A stretch of 64,000 nucleotides of DNA. Origin: Stenogyne calaminthoides (taxonomy: Eukaryota; Streptophyta; Magnoliopsida; Lamiales; Lamiaceae). The translations under genes were made by a program, and so were the position numbers. Below are positions 1 through 10,924 of the stretch, one piece after another. The stretch covers positions 25,268,448 to 25,332,447 of the forward strand of contig JBBCBC010000026.1 of assembly GCA_037126765.1 (NCBI GenBank), read 5' to 3'. The notes beneath the pieces are model-generated. The model worked only from the letters and a program-made list of their open reading frames with translations. It ran no database searches and was not told the DNA's origin. Positions within the stretch are counted from its first letter, which is position 1. The number at the start of each line of letters is the position of its first letter.

Positions 1-232
1 TGAAATATTTTTTAAAATTGAAAAAAAACATAATTTTTTTTCCATATATATATATATATGAAGATTTCAGTTTTTTTTCTTTCGAAAATGTATATAAAAT
101 TTGGAAAAGAAAATATATTCAAAAATCAGATCTGAAATTTGTAGTTCTCGATTTTTTTTTCATTTTTCCGCAAGAAAAGTCAGTAGATTTTGTGCAATTA
201 ACCATACGTTTATACATAAATCAAATATTTTA
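1..232. other. AT-rich intergenic DNA
   Basis: Very AT-rich sequence with poly-A/T runs and a short (TA)n tract. No gene or recognisable repeat end is visible before the MITE that starts after the TA at 231-232. Confidence 0.6.
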
Positions 233-502
233 CTCACTCATTCCGTCCCACAAAGATAGCCATATTTAAAATTTTACATCGACCAATAAAATATTATTTA
301 CTGTGTATGAAATTCTGTATTTTACCTATAGTTTTCCTGATATATATACTCTTATTTATTAAATATAAAATTAATAATGACAATACAAAGTGGGGTATTA
401 AATATGACATTTTAAACAATTTACTTACTTTAAGCATAAAAAATGAATATAATTTGAAACAAATAAAAAAGAAAACGTGGACTATCTTTGTTGTCCGAAG
501 AG
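233..502. mobile_element. Stowaway-type (Tc1/mariner) MITE
   Basis: The left end reads CTCACTCATTCCGTCCCACA followed by AAGATAGCCA. The right end (about 483-502) is the degenerate reverse complement, with ACTATCTTTG and GTCCGAAGAG. Both ends are flanked by TA (231-232 and 503-504), the target duplication of Stowaway elements. The body is about 270 bp, AT-rich and without a believable ORF. The terminal motif is the 'CTCCGTCCCACAAAGATAG' type common in dicot Stowaways. The ends are diverged, so this is an old copy. Confidence 0.6.
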
Positions 503-644
503 TACAAGCATTAAAAATGCACATTTAACAAATGTTTTCATTAATAGGCCTTATTCCTCAACCTAAAACAATCAAAATTTTGAAAACTTAACAATAAAAC
601 TTATAAACATTGAACCTAACCTCTAACTATAGTATGATGAGTGT

Positions 645-980
645 CGGAGAAATATCGAAAATACTTAAGATATCTCATACTTACCGTATCGAAATTTTGA
701 CGATAACGGTATAAAAATATAGAAAATTTTGGCATATCGAAATATTTTGGTATACCGAAATAATTTTCGGTATATCGAATTTTTTTATATTTAAGATATA
801 TCCTAAATATCGATCTGAGATTCAAGATGTAATATTGATATACAGAAAATTTCGATATGCCGAATTTCGGTATTTTCGATACGACAATGATATGACATTT
901 TTCAATATCGAAAATTTCGATACGATAATGATATGACGAGAAAATTTTCAATATACCATACCATTCCATTCACCCCTAAG
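645..980. repeat. Palindromic AT-rich repeat, possible hAT-type MITE
   Basis: Built from many alternating copies of a short self-complementary motif (TTTCGGTAT, ATACCGAAA, TCGATATGCCG, ATCGAAAATTTCGAT) that could fold into several hairpins. Read on the minus strand, the right end starts TTAGGGGTGAATGG, which resembles hAT-type MITE ends. AGTATGA occurs just outside both ends (near 632 and 979), a possible target duplication. The left terminal repeat is poor, so the hAT assignment is tentative. Confidence 0.4.
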
Positions 981-985
981 TATGA

Positions 986-1371
986 GTAGAAGAATGACAC
1001 GAGCAACGGCTTTGGCGGTAGACGAGCTTCAATGGTGGCCGATTTATCTTTTAAGTTACAACAGCCCATTTATATTTTATTTGGGCTTTTTAAAATTATA
1101 ACGGCCCATTTATCTTTCATTTGGACTCACATCGTAGGTTTAAATAGCAACTTTGGCGAGGGAGGTATGCGGAAAAATTACGAGTCATCATCTCCAATTT
1201 TATTTTTTTTTTAATCGAAAAAAAGTTAGTTGTCAGTAATTTATATGCCAAACATCCAAACACATCACAAATTTATCAAACCACTTTATCGACTCTGAAT
1301 CTCCCACTCAATCCAGGAGTCCAGCGGTTCGTCATCTCCAATTCTTGTCATTTCCTCTCTCCATTAAAAAA
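986..1371 (+). promoter_or_regulatory. Putative outer promoter of receptor kinase copy 1
   Basis: No ORF of note. It contains AGCCCATTT, GGGCTTT and GGCCCATTT, which resemble plant site II (TGGGCY) elements, and a TATA-like TTTAAATAG at about 1139-1147. The paralogous region before copy 2 (about 6540-6690) has the same GGGCTTT/GGCCC pattern and a clearer TATAAATA at about 6619-6626. In both places the exon-1 relic starts shortly downstream, so the relic could lie in a transcribed leader. This is inference from motifs only. Confidence 0.3.
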
Positions 1372-1640
1372 TTCTGAAATTATCCTTTGAAATAGATGCA
1401 CACTTGTACCAAATCCATCACGAAATAACATCATTTCTATCGTGATTCAGCAGCAGCGTTTTTTTCTGATGGTTTTGCGGAGCAGATAATGCCTCCACGG
1501 TAAAATTGGATTTGATGCCACCCACTGATGGAATTCGCACAACTGGAAGCATGATCTGGCCGGCAAGGGTGACATCAAACCCAATTTTACTATGGAAGGT
1601 TAAAATGTGTCGAATTGAAAAGCGGAGGGGTTTCTTCAAA
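1372..1640. repeat. Scrambled relic of receptor exon 1 with an inverted repeat
   Basis: GAAATTATCCTTTG plus diverged following bases (about 1376-1423) matches the signal-peptide/mature-start part of exon 1 at about 1928-1975. Segments matching the B-lectin part of exon 1 (about 2161-2236) then appear twice: once inverted and reordered (about 1468-1531) and once in sense (about 1531-1590). The result is an inverted repeat: 1495-1523 pairs with 1567-1595 (25 of 29 positions complementary) across a 43-nt loop. The same arrangement occurs before copy 2 at 6690-6985. It is not coding. Confidence 0.65.
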
Positions 1641-1740
1641 AGCGAGAAACAGAATATTCAACGCGCTAAATTCTGGATGGGGCTATACCAGGTATCAAAG
1701 TCTTCGTTTGATGTGTTCAAAGTCTCTTCATTTACTTTGG

Positions 1741-1868
1741 GGTTCATAAATCTTTAATGTTAATGCTTGACTTATGCACTTTTATAATACTTTTCGTCTT
1801 TATGTATTGGTTACCAATCACTTGGATCAACATTAGAAGTTATTTGCCATTTATAATTTGATTTGGAA
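1741..1868 (+). promoter_or_regulatory. Conserved proximal upstream region of receptor kinase copy 1
   Basis: This stretch aligns closely with 7151-7285 before copy 2. Both copies hold an inverted CCAAT pair (ATTGG 1806-1810 with CCAAT 1814-1818; in copy 2, 7217-7221 with 7231-7235, the spacer having grown from 3 to 9 nt). TTTATAATA at about 1780 is TATA-like. Conservation between paralogues suggests 5' UTR or core promoter; the transcription start is unknown. Confidence 0.4.
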
Positions 1869-4800
1869 ATGGGGCAGTTCACTCTCACTACAATTCTGTG
1901 CACACTGCTTCTTTCCATTTATTTTATGAAATTATCCTTTGGCTTAGATACACTCCTACCAAACCAGACGATTTCAATTGGCCAAACTTTAATTTCTCCT
2001 AACCAAGATTTCGAGATGGGGTTTTTCTCCCCTGGCAAGTCCCAAAATCATTTTTTGGGTATATGGTACAAAAACACCTCAGATGTTGTAGTTTGGGTTG
2101 CAAACAGATACGATCCCATCTCCGACTCACATAATGTTACTTTTTCAATTTCCGGAAATGGAACTCTTGTGATAAGTAATCCTAGAAGCATTATCTGGTC
2201 TGCAAATCCGTCAGGGACGCTATCAAATCCAATTTTACAGCTCCTGGATACTGGAAACCTGGTTCTTGCAAACGAAACTGCGGAACAAGGTGAATCGAGG
2301 AGGTACATATGGCAGAGTTTCAATCACCCAACTGACACCTGGTTACCAGGAATGAAGTTGGTTGATGACGTTGATTTGGGTATGTTGAAGTATTTGACAT
2401 CATGGAGAAGTTGGGATGATCCTTCTCCAGGAGATTTTGTTCTCAGAATAGAAAACCAGGGCTTGCCTGAGTTGGTGATTTACAGAGGGAAAACAAAAAG
2501 ATTCCGAATTGGAAAGTGGAATGGGCTTCACTTTGGTGGATTGCCGCACTTTCCCAATAAATTGTACAAAACAGATTTGGTTTTCAGAGGAGAGATGTTG
2601 TTATCTGTGACGCAATTTCCTCATGACACACAAATGTTGAGAAGATCAACACTAGATACGTCTGGTAAAGTCTACAGCTATACCATGAATACAAGAAAAG
2701 ATAAGTGGAATCTTGTGTTCACAAATCCAGCAGACCAATGCGACGATTATGGTCTAGGTGGCCCAAATAGTATTTGCAGTTTGGACAAGATAATTCGATA
2801 CCAGTGTTTAAAGGGATTTGCCCCTAAATTTCAAATAGAGTGGGACATTTTAGATTGGTCCGGTGGATGCAGTAGAATTACGCCATTGAATTGCAAGGGT
2901 GGAGATGATTTTCAAGAGGTTAGAGGGGTAAAGTATCCGGATATGTTGAAGTTTTGGTTGAACACTAGCATGAGCCTTGACGAATGCAAAGCAGAGTGTC
3001 TAAAAGACTGTAACTGCACAGCATATGCTAATCCATACATAACCAATGGAGGCAGCGGCTGCGTCATGTGGTTTGGGGATCTCATGGACACCAGACACCT
3101 TCCTGGGGCAGATAGTAAGCAAAACATCTATGTTCGCTTACCAGTTTCACAACTAGCTGATCGTAAGTGCTTCTCTAACTGCTTGTTTTGTACGAAACGA
3201 ACATGATCTCACTATCTGTGTTAAAAATTGCAAAGACGTAGATATCTATTTATGAAAAGAAAAAAAAGCTAAGCACAAGACATAGAAAATATGATTTTGT
3301 TCCTCTGTCACCTCAATTGTTAGTTCAAGAACCTCAACACTTATATTAGCTCGTGTTATTTCTTGTAGATTCTAGGTCTATCCTAGAGAAAGAGAAGAAA
3401 AGGCCCACAAGCCTAATACTGATATCAATTGCTACTGGAGTTATCGTCTCAGGGTTTATTAATGGAGGTATTTTTATGATGAGAAGACCAAAGAAGAAAG
3501 GTACCATTATGAACTTTTGCAAATATGAAACGTAGAAGAGCCTGATATTATAATCTGTTTTTTTCCTTTTCACAGCAATAAAAGAGAATAATGAGGATAT
3601 AGAATTACCTTTATTAAAGTTTGCAACCATTGTGGCTGCCACAAACAATTTCTCCAGGGAAAACATGATTGGAGAAGGTGGTTTTGGTCCCGTTTACAAG
3701 GTAAGGTACTGCATGAGAATGCCTAATTTGAAACTCAAAAAAGACCAACATTCTGACTGTTAATTTGACATGCACAAGCAGGGTATTTTACCATCAAAAG
3801 AAAAAATAGCCATTAAGAGATTGTCAAGAACTTCGGGACAGGGTCTTGAAGAGTTCAAAAATGAAGCCATCTTGATTGCCAAACTTCAACATACAAATCT
3901 TGTTAGACTTTTGGGATGTTGCATTGAAGGAGAAGAAAGGATGCTAATCTATGAATACCTGCAAAATAAAAGCTTGGATTATTTTGTTTTTGGTACAAAC
4001 TATTAGATTATCTTTTGTTAGTGTTCTGTTTTGTTTATAAATCTCTTTAATTTTACCAATTTTAAGAGTGCTTGCCAAAACAAATCATTTATGTGCAGAT
4101 CAAAATCGAAAGAAACTTTTGACATGGCCTAAACGCTTCGACATTGTCATAGGAATTGCTAGAGGACTACTCTATCTCCATCGTGATTCAAGATTAAAGA
4201 TTATCCATCGGGATCTCAAAACGAGCAACATTTTGCTAGATGAAAACTTAAATCCCAAAATTTCAGACTTTGGCTTAGCAAGAACTTTTGTAGAGGATCA
4301 GCCTTTAGTAAAGACAAGGAGAGTTGCTGGGACTTAGTAAGCTTTTTTTCCCTTTACTTTGACAATTTACTTCTCTGACAGATTATTTTTGGATTTTCCA
4401 ATTGGACCTTACATATTATGACCAATAATTTAATGCAGTGGCTATATGGCTCCAGAATATGCCATTGCTGGAAAAATTTCTGTTAAGTCCGACATCTTTA
4501 GCATGGGAGTGGTAATGTTAGAGATTGTGAGTGGAGAAAAGAACAGGGGATTTGAGCGCAAAGGCGATCATTTTCATAGCCTCTTGGGACATGTACTTTT
4601 TTCCCATGTACAATGTCTTTGATTAATTGATAGTCAAGTGACAAAGTGTTGTTCAGTTCATTTAAAATTTTGTTGTGGCAATTTTGACAGGCATGGCTGC
4701 TATGGAAAGAAAACAAGAGTGTAGAGCTAATGGATGAATGTTTGGAGGATACATTTGTGGAATCCGAAGTCAAAAGATGCATCCATGTCGCAATATTATG

Positions 4801-4996
4801 CGTTCAGAAATTCGCGGACGATAGGCCAGACATGTCATCAGTGCTTTTCATGTTAGGAAATGATGAAGCTATTCTGCCTGAACCCAAAGAGCCTGGTTTT
4901 TTCGTTGGAAGAGGTTCCAATTCTGAAAGAAGTGTCTCACCAAGTCCGATGTTTGAGAGAAACACAATCACAATTACTGATCTGGAGGCCAGATGA
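1869..4996 (+). CDS. G-type lectin S-receptor-like serine/threonine protein kinase, copy 1 (seven exons, intact)
   Basis: Plasma-membrane receptor kinase of the S-domain family. Exons: 1869-3162, 3369-3500, 3576-3700, 3782-3992, 4099-4336, 4439-4592, 4691-4996. All introns are GT-AG, the phases agree, and the total is 819 codons plus stop. Order: signal peptide (about 1-25), B-lectin (about 26-150, with WYKN and VWVANR), S-locus glycoprotein and EGF-like region (to about 335), PAN domain (about 335-420), one membrane helix (about 444-466), kinase. Kinase motifs are complete: GEGGFGPVYK (508-517), ATP-binding Lys529, HRD with Asp626, DFG Asp644, APE near 671-673, and the family-typical C-terminus ending LEAR. 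The ATG at 1869 begins the signal peptide; an upstream in-frame TTG was not used. Oddity: the EGF-like domain lacks two conserved cysteines (GLGGPN for GLCGPN; IRYQC for IRCQC). It is intact, unlike its neighbour. Ligand unknown; roles in defence or pollen-type recognition are known only at family level. Confidence 0.9.
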
Positions 4997-6312
4997 AGAC
5001 GTGTCAAATGTTGCTCAGTCCCGCCATACATCAATGTCGCATTTTTATATGATGCATGTCGAAACAAAAGAGCGAGGTATCAATTCTGAACTTGATGAAG
5101 AAGGGTTGATCATTGTCATGATTGTTTAAGGTTTCTTCAGTAATCATGAAAGCTCTTTCACTTGCAACAATGCATTTCCGTTGCACCCTGAGAGACTAGT
5201 AATATAATCAATTATCTTGTTTTATAGCAATTGTTTATGCTATCTTGACTAACAAATTTGTTTGCATCACTGGCACAAGTTATATTTTTCATTGCAACAA
5301 GTTGCATATTTTAAAAATATACTTAAATTATACAGTTACCTGATGCACATGAGACCTACTTATAGTGATATCATATGAGTTAGAAGTCCCCTCTTGGTCT
5401 GCTCTCGTTTTTACGGATTTCAACCATTCAAGAGTACATAATATTCACTACATACTCAATTGTACATTTTCATTATAGTCCGTTACATACTTGTTTTCCC
5501 TTTTCATAAATAGCATAAACTTATCATACTCTTCTAACTCATACCATTCAAACATTTTTTATTTACCATACATACCACTGTGGGCCCCATATAAAAAGTA
5601 TAATTATCTAAAATGTCTTAATAAAATATTATTTTTATCACCTCAAATACTAATAAATAATTTTTACATTAAATATCGTGTAAATTATAAATGTTCAATT
5701 AAGTACACGGGAGTAACAAATTCTGAATCTTTTATTTATAGTGAACGGGAGCAATATAGCTTACAGTTTATAACTAGTAGTCAAGAATATAAACCACAGA
5801 AAATTCAGATAGCATTTGCACATTATTTTTGGGGCTACAGCAAACCACAGTCAACTTATAATAAGACATAGAATGTTATCTCTTCTTATGCAATAAAAGA
5901 ATCCAACTGCAAAAATACAAGCTCAACTTTGTATAAAAACCTTCAAAAGATTAATCTTTTAACAACAAAGAAACCTCTACAAAGATAATAACAAACAAGC
6001 ATATATAATCGAAGGTGAAATAGAGCATCAAAGAACATAATTTATTGTACTATTAGTAATTACTAATTAGTATCACATTGTCTTGTGGATACTACATTAT
6101 TATATGTGTCTCTGTTTGTGAAATGTACATACATAATCATTGTGAACAAGAGGTGACATTTTTCTCTATAAGTCATGACCTGGAGATGGTATTGATGGAT
6201 TAGATAAATCAATTTGAAAAACAATATGGATAAATGAAATAACAATAACTCTTGACCTAACACTCATATGAATCAGGCATATGCAAGGATTCTATAACTA
6301 TTACGTGCAAAA
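4997..6312. other. Intergenic DNA between the two receptor kinases
   Basis: No credible gene. The segment from about 5480 to 5720 (TGTGGGCCCCATA in the middle, ACACGGGAGTAA at the right) resembles decayed Stowaway-like MITE sequence, but I could not pair both ends. The rest is AT-rich. Confidence 0.4.
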
Positions 6313-6424
6313 ATTATCACTGTTATGCATAAAAAATTTAACTGTTTAAAAATATAAATATTTTTTAAATAATGATAATTTTTGTGCATAGCAGTAATAA
6401 TTTTTTATGCATAATAATGATAAT
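6313..6424. repeat. Inverted repeat (fold-back, MITE-like)
   Basis: The 25-nt arms 6313-6337 and 6400-6424 are complementary at 22 of 25 positions (core ATGCATAAAAAAT / ATTTTTTATGCAT), with a 62-nt loop. Partly complementary sequence (AATTTTTGTGCATA, AATTTTTATACATA) repeats in and next to the right arm, so the original hairpin was probably longer. No ORF; no clear target duplication. Confidence 0.5.
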
Positions 6425-6689
6425 TTTTATACATAACAATAATACTAAAAAATTAATTTTGCGTCACGCAATTTTTTGTCAATCTTCTCGAAGTTCTTTT
6501 TCTTAATTTGCATAAATGTAGCCTTATCATGCAATTATAAGAGCCAATTTATCTTTTATTTGGGCTTTCGAATCTCTTTTATTTGGCCCTTGTCATATGC
6601 CATCTCATCTCCCCCTTTATAAATAAACATCTTCTCCAATTTATATCCGTACTGCTTAACAGTATCATTGTCTCTCACCATTAAATTTC

Positions 6690-6985
6690 TGAAATTATCC
6701 TTTGAAATAGATGCACACTTGTACCAAATCCATCACGAAATAACATCATTTCTATCGTGATTCAACAGCAGCATTTTTTCCTGATGGATTTGCGGAGCAG
6801 ATAATGCTTCCATGGTAAAATTGAATTTGATGCCACCCACTGATGGAATTCGCACAACTGGAAGCATGATCTGGCCGTCAAATCTATTGCATCAAACCCA
6901 ATTTTACTATGGAAGGTTAAAATGTGTCGAATTGAAAAGCGGAGGGGGTTTCTTCAAAGAGGGGCACTTGCTCAGAGACCGGTCA
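6690..6985. repeat. Second scrambled relic of receptor exon 1 with an inverted repeat
   Basis: Paralogue of 1372-1640, in the same position relative to its gene. The signal-peptide fragment (about 6692-6740), the inverted B-lectin fragment (about 6780-6845) and the sense fragment (about 6845-6908) are all kept. Arms 6810-6833 and 6889-6912 are complementary at 21 of 24 positions. Compared with the first copy it has a small insertion in the sense arm (about 6878-6888) and about 85 extra bases after 6950. The relic therefore predates the tandem duplication and has been retained twice. Confidence 0.6.
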
Positions 6986-7285
6986 TAATTGGGCATTGGG
7001 GCTTTAACACCTTGAGAGGGATATGTCATATGAGTTTTTGTCTTCTTGAAAAGCGAGAAACATAATATTCAACACGCTAAATTCTGGATGATGCTACACC
7101 AGGTCTGAAAGTCTTCGTTTGATGCGTTCAAAGTCTCTTCATTTACTTTGGGGTTCATAAATCATTTATTTTATTGCTTGACTTAAGCACTTAGATAATA
7201 GTTTTCGTCTTTGTGGATTGGTTTGTGTAACCAATCACTTGGATCAACATTAGAAATTATTTGCCATTTATAATTTGATTTGGGA

Positions 7286-10200
7286 ATGGGGCAGTTCACT
7301 TCCACTACAATTCTGTGCATGCTGTTTCTTTCAATAAAAATTCTGAAATTATGCTTTGCACTAGATACACTCCAACCAAACCAGGTGATTTCTGTTGGCC
7401 AAACTTTGATTTCTTGTAACCAAGATTTTGAGATGGGGTTTTTCTCCCCTGGCAAGTCCCAATATCATTTTTTGGGTATATGGTACAAAAACACCCCAGA
7501 TGTTGTAGTTTGGGTTGCTAATAGGAAGAATCTCATCTCTGATTCACACGGTCTTACCTTTTCGATATCCGGAAGTGGAACCCTTGTGATAAGCAGCAGA
7601 AATGGAAGCATTATTTGGTCTGCAAATCCATCAGTGGCCGCATCAAATCCAATTTTGCAGCTCCTGGATAATGGGAACCTGGTTCTTGTAAACGAGACTA
7701 TGGAACAGAGTCCATCAAAGAGGTGCATATGGCAGAGTTTTGATTACCCAACTGACACCTTTTTGCCAGGAATGAAACCTGTTGATGCTGGTGTGGTGAA
7801 GAATTTTACATCGTGGAAAAACTGGGATGATCCTTCTCCTGGAGATTTTGTTCTCAGGGTCGAAAGTCAGGGATTGCCTGACTTGGTGATTTGGAGAGGG
7901 AAAACGAAAACGTTCCGAATTGGAAAGTGGAATGGGCTTTACTTTGGTGGATATCCACGCCTTCCCAATTCAGTCTCCAAAACGGAAATGGTTTTCAAAG
8001 GAGAGAGGTTGATATCTTTAACAGAAGGTCCTCATGATAGATCAATTTTGAGAAGATCAACACTAGAGGTATCTGGTATAGTCAACAGCTATACAATGAA
8101 TGCAAGAAAAGATAAGTGGAATGTTTTGTACTCAGTACCTGGAAACCAATGCAACAAATACGGTTTATGTGGCCCTAATGGTGTTTGCAGCTATGAAAGG
8201 CCAATTCGATGCCAGTGTTTAAAGGGATTTGCCCCTAGATTTGAAAGAGAGTGGGACCTTCAAGATTGGTCCGGTGGGTGCACTAGAATCACACCATTGA
8301 ATTACAAGAGTGGAGATGGTTTTCAAGAGGTTAGAGGGGTTAAATATCCTGATATGTTGAAGTTTTGGTTAAACATTGGCATGAGCCTCGATGAATGCAA
8401 ATCAGAGTGCCTAAGGCACTGCAGCTGCACCGCATATGCTAATCCATACATAAACAATGGAGGCAGCGGCTGCGTCATGTGGCTTGGAGATCTCATCGAT
8501 ACCAGAGACCTTCCTGGGGCAGATAGTAAGCAAAACGTCTATGTGCGTTTACCAGTTACAGATCTTGATTGTAAGTTCTTATTAGAAATATGCATATTGT
8601 AAGAACTGCACATAATCTCTCTATTTGTACAATAAACTGAACTGTAGATATCTGTTTTTGTTTTAGCCTTTAAAAGAATCCAGTCTGTATGCTCCCTTCT
8701 CACCTATAGTGTTTTCTCCTTGTAGATGCAAGCCACGACTTAAAGGAAGAGAAGAAAACGCCTACAAGACTAATATTGATATCAGTAGCTGCTGGAGTTA
8801 TAGTCTCAGGGTTCATTAATGGAAGTATTTTTATGATGAGACGACTAAAGAAGAATGGTAACAAATCTTAACTTTTGCAATTGACTCTTTTGAAAACATT
8901 CAAGCAAAGCCTTTGACATTATTTTCTGTTTTTCCTTGTCCAGTCATAAAATATAATGATGAGGATTTAGAGTTACCTTTGCTCACTTTTGCAACTATTG
9001 TGGCTGCAACAAACAACTTCTCCAGGTAAAATATGATTGGAAAAGGTGGTTTTGGTCCCGTTTACAAGGTAACATACTGCATGAGATTGCCTAAGGTGAA
9101 ACAAAAGATACACATTCTGACTCCTAATTTGACATGAATAAGCAGGGAATTTTACCATCAAAAGTAGAAATAGCCATTAAAAGACTGTCAAGAACTTCGG
9201 GACAGGGTCTTGAAGAGTTCAAAAATGAAACCACCTTGATTGCCAAACTTCAACATTCAAACCTTGTTAGACTTTTGGGATGTTGCATTGAAGGAGAAGA
9301 AAGGATGCTAATCTATGAATACCTGCAGAATAAAAGCTTGGATTATTTTGTTTTTGGTACAACCTGAGATTAGATTCTTTTGTTCAGTATTTTTTTTGGG
9401 AAATCTCTTTAGTTCTGCCAAAATTTAGAGTGCTTCAATGTCTTAACTAATCATTTATGTGCAGATAAAAATCAAAGGGAACTTTTGACATGGCCTAACC
9501 GCTTCAACATTATCATGGGAATTGCTAGAGGGCTACTCTATTTCCATCATGATTCAAGATTAAAGATTATCCATCGCGATCTCAAAACAAGCAACATTTT
9601 ACTAGATGAAAATTTAAATCCAAAAATTTCCGATTTTGGCTTAGCAAGAATATTTAGAGATGATCAACCTTTAGTAAGAACTAGGAGAGTTATTGGGACA
9701 TAGTAAGCTTTATCCCCTTTTTTGATAATTTTAATTCTCTATAGATTAGTTTGGGATTTTCCAGTTGGACCTCACAAGTTTTGACCAATAATTTAATGCA
9801 GTGGCAATATGGCTCCAGAATATGCTATTGCTGGAAAATTTTCTGCAAAGTCAGACATCTTTAGCATGGGAGTGGTAATATTAGAGATAGTAAGTGGACA
9901 AAAGAACAGGGCATTTGAACGTAGCGGCGATCATTTCCATAGCCTCATGGAACATGTATTTTTTCCCACCTCCAAATACTCACTCCAAGTCTTTGATAAT
10001 AAAATTGATATTCAAATGACAAAGTGTTGTTCAATTCACTTAAAATTTGTGTGAACTGTGACAGGCATGCCTGTTATGGAAAGAAAACAAGCCTCTAGAG
10101 CTAATGGATGAATGTTCAAAGGACACGTTTGTGGAATCTGAAGTCAAAAGATGCATCCATGTCGGATTATTATGTGTTCAGAAAATCGCAGACGATAGGC

Positions 10201-10355
10201 CAGCTATGGCATCGGTGCTTTTAATGTTAGGAAACGATGGAGCTGTTTTGCCTGAACCCAAAGAGCCTGGTTTTTTCATTGGAAGAAGTGTCACGCCACC
10301 AAGTCCAGTGTCTGAGAGGAACACCATCACATTAACTACTTTGGAGGCCAGATAA
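7286..10355 (+). pseudogene. G-type lectin S-receptor-like kinase, copy 2, with premature stop before the kinase
   Basis: Tandem paralogue of 1869-4996. Exons: 7286-8570, 8726-8857, 8944-9068, 9146-9356, 9465-9702, 9802-9955, 10065-10355. Exons 2 to 6 have exactly the same lengths as copy 1 and all phases agree, giving 812 codons with a single in-frame stop: TAA at 9027-9029, where copy 1 has GAA, just before the glycine-rich loop. The product would be 500 residues: signal peptide, B-lectin, S-locus/EGF, PAN, membrane helix (exon 2) and a short cytoplasmic tail. Downstream kinase motifs (AIKRL, HRDLK, DFG, MAPEY) stay open, so the stop looks recent. All EGF cysteines are present here, but the Cys in TPLNC of copy 1 is Tyr (TPLNY). 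It may be a dead gene or a kinase-less receptor-like protein. The ATG at 7286 matches the copy 1 start; the in-frame TTG at 7280 was rejected. Confidence 0.85.
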
Positions 10356-10793
10356 GAGGTAGAAACTAGTACTGTCTAAATGTTTTGCATCATGACATCT
10401 TGTATTAAAAAACACCCAAATGTACAGCAATTGAATATCTGGTATTGAACCAACATCCAAATGTATTGCAATCTCACACCAATTTCAATTTTGGTTGCCT
10501 CAATCCAGAAGTTTGATTTTCTGGTGAAGAAGGCCAGGAATTTCTACTTAGTGGCCCTCATTTATTTGCACAAGAATCTGAAAGCCTGAAAATCTTTCAT
10601 TTTTTTTATTAAAACTGTCTGGCTTTCTCAGAATGGTGGAAATATCTTCATTGTTTCCATCTTTTCTTTATCTCCTACTCTAATGCTACACGCCCAACTT
10701 TGTTCAAAATCCCATTAATGGACAAAGAAACCTCTGCAACATATAAACATAAACATCAAAAGAACATAAATAGTTGTACTATTAGTATCATTT
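10356..10793. other. 3' flank of receptor kinase copy 2
   Basis: AT-rich sequence after the stop codon, probably 3' UTR and intergenic DNA. No ORF, RNA or repeat recognised. Confidence 0.5.
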
Positions 10794-10924
10794 AATCATC
10801 CCTATGACAAGGACGAAGTGGAATAGCTCAGTGGTGGTTAGAAAGACCACTACCTACCATGTAATGAGGTCATGAGTTCGACTCATCATTTGCCCGATAA
10901 AAAAAAAATCATCCTATGACAAGG
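10794..10924 (+). mobile_element. tRNA-derived SINE with target-site duplications
   Basis: The body is 10813-10906 (94 bp). An RNA polymerase III A box (TAGCTCAGTGG, 10824-10834) and B box (GAGTTCGACTC, 10874-10884) lie about 50 nt apart, and the element ends in an A-run (10899-10908). It is flanked by a near-perfect 18-19 bp duplication (AATCATCC[C]TATGACAAGG; 10794-10812 and 10907-10924, one-base indel), the product of LINE-mediated retroposition. Almost nothing beyond the tRNA-like head is present, so it is very short. Confidence 0.8.

Noticed and set aside
307..528. Overlapping small ORFs on both strands
   Set aside because: They lie in AT-rich MITE sequence, cross its right end and show no protein-like composition or motif.
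879..969. Simple satellite array
   Set aside because: The motif is irregular in spacing and orientation, so it is better described as a palindromic element than as a tandem satellite.
1863..1868. In-frame TTG two codons before the ATG as start of receptor copy 1 (likewise 7280 in copy 2)
   Set aside because: Plant genes start at ATG; the ATG at 1869 (7286) gives a proper signal peptide and the start is conserved between copies.
10813..10906. Functional tRNA gene
   Set aside because: A and B boxes are present, but no clean acceptor-stem pairing is evident, and there is an A-tail with target duplications; a SINE explains it better.
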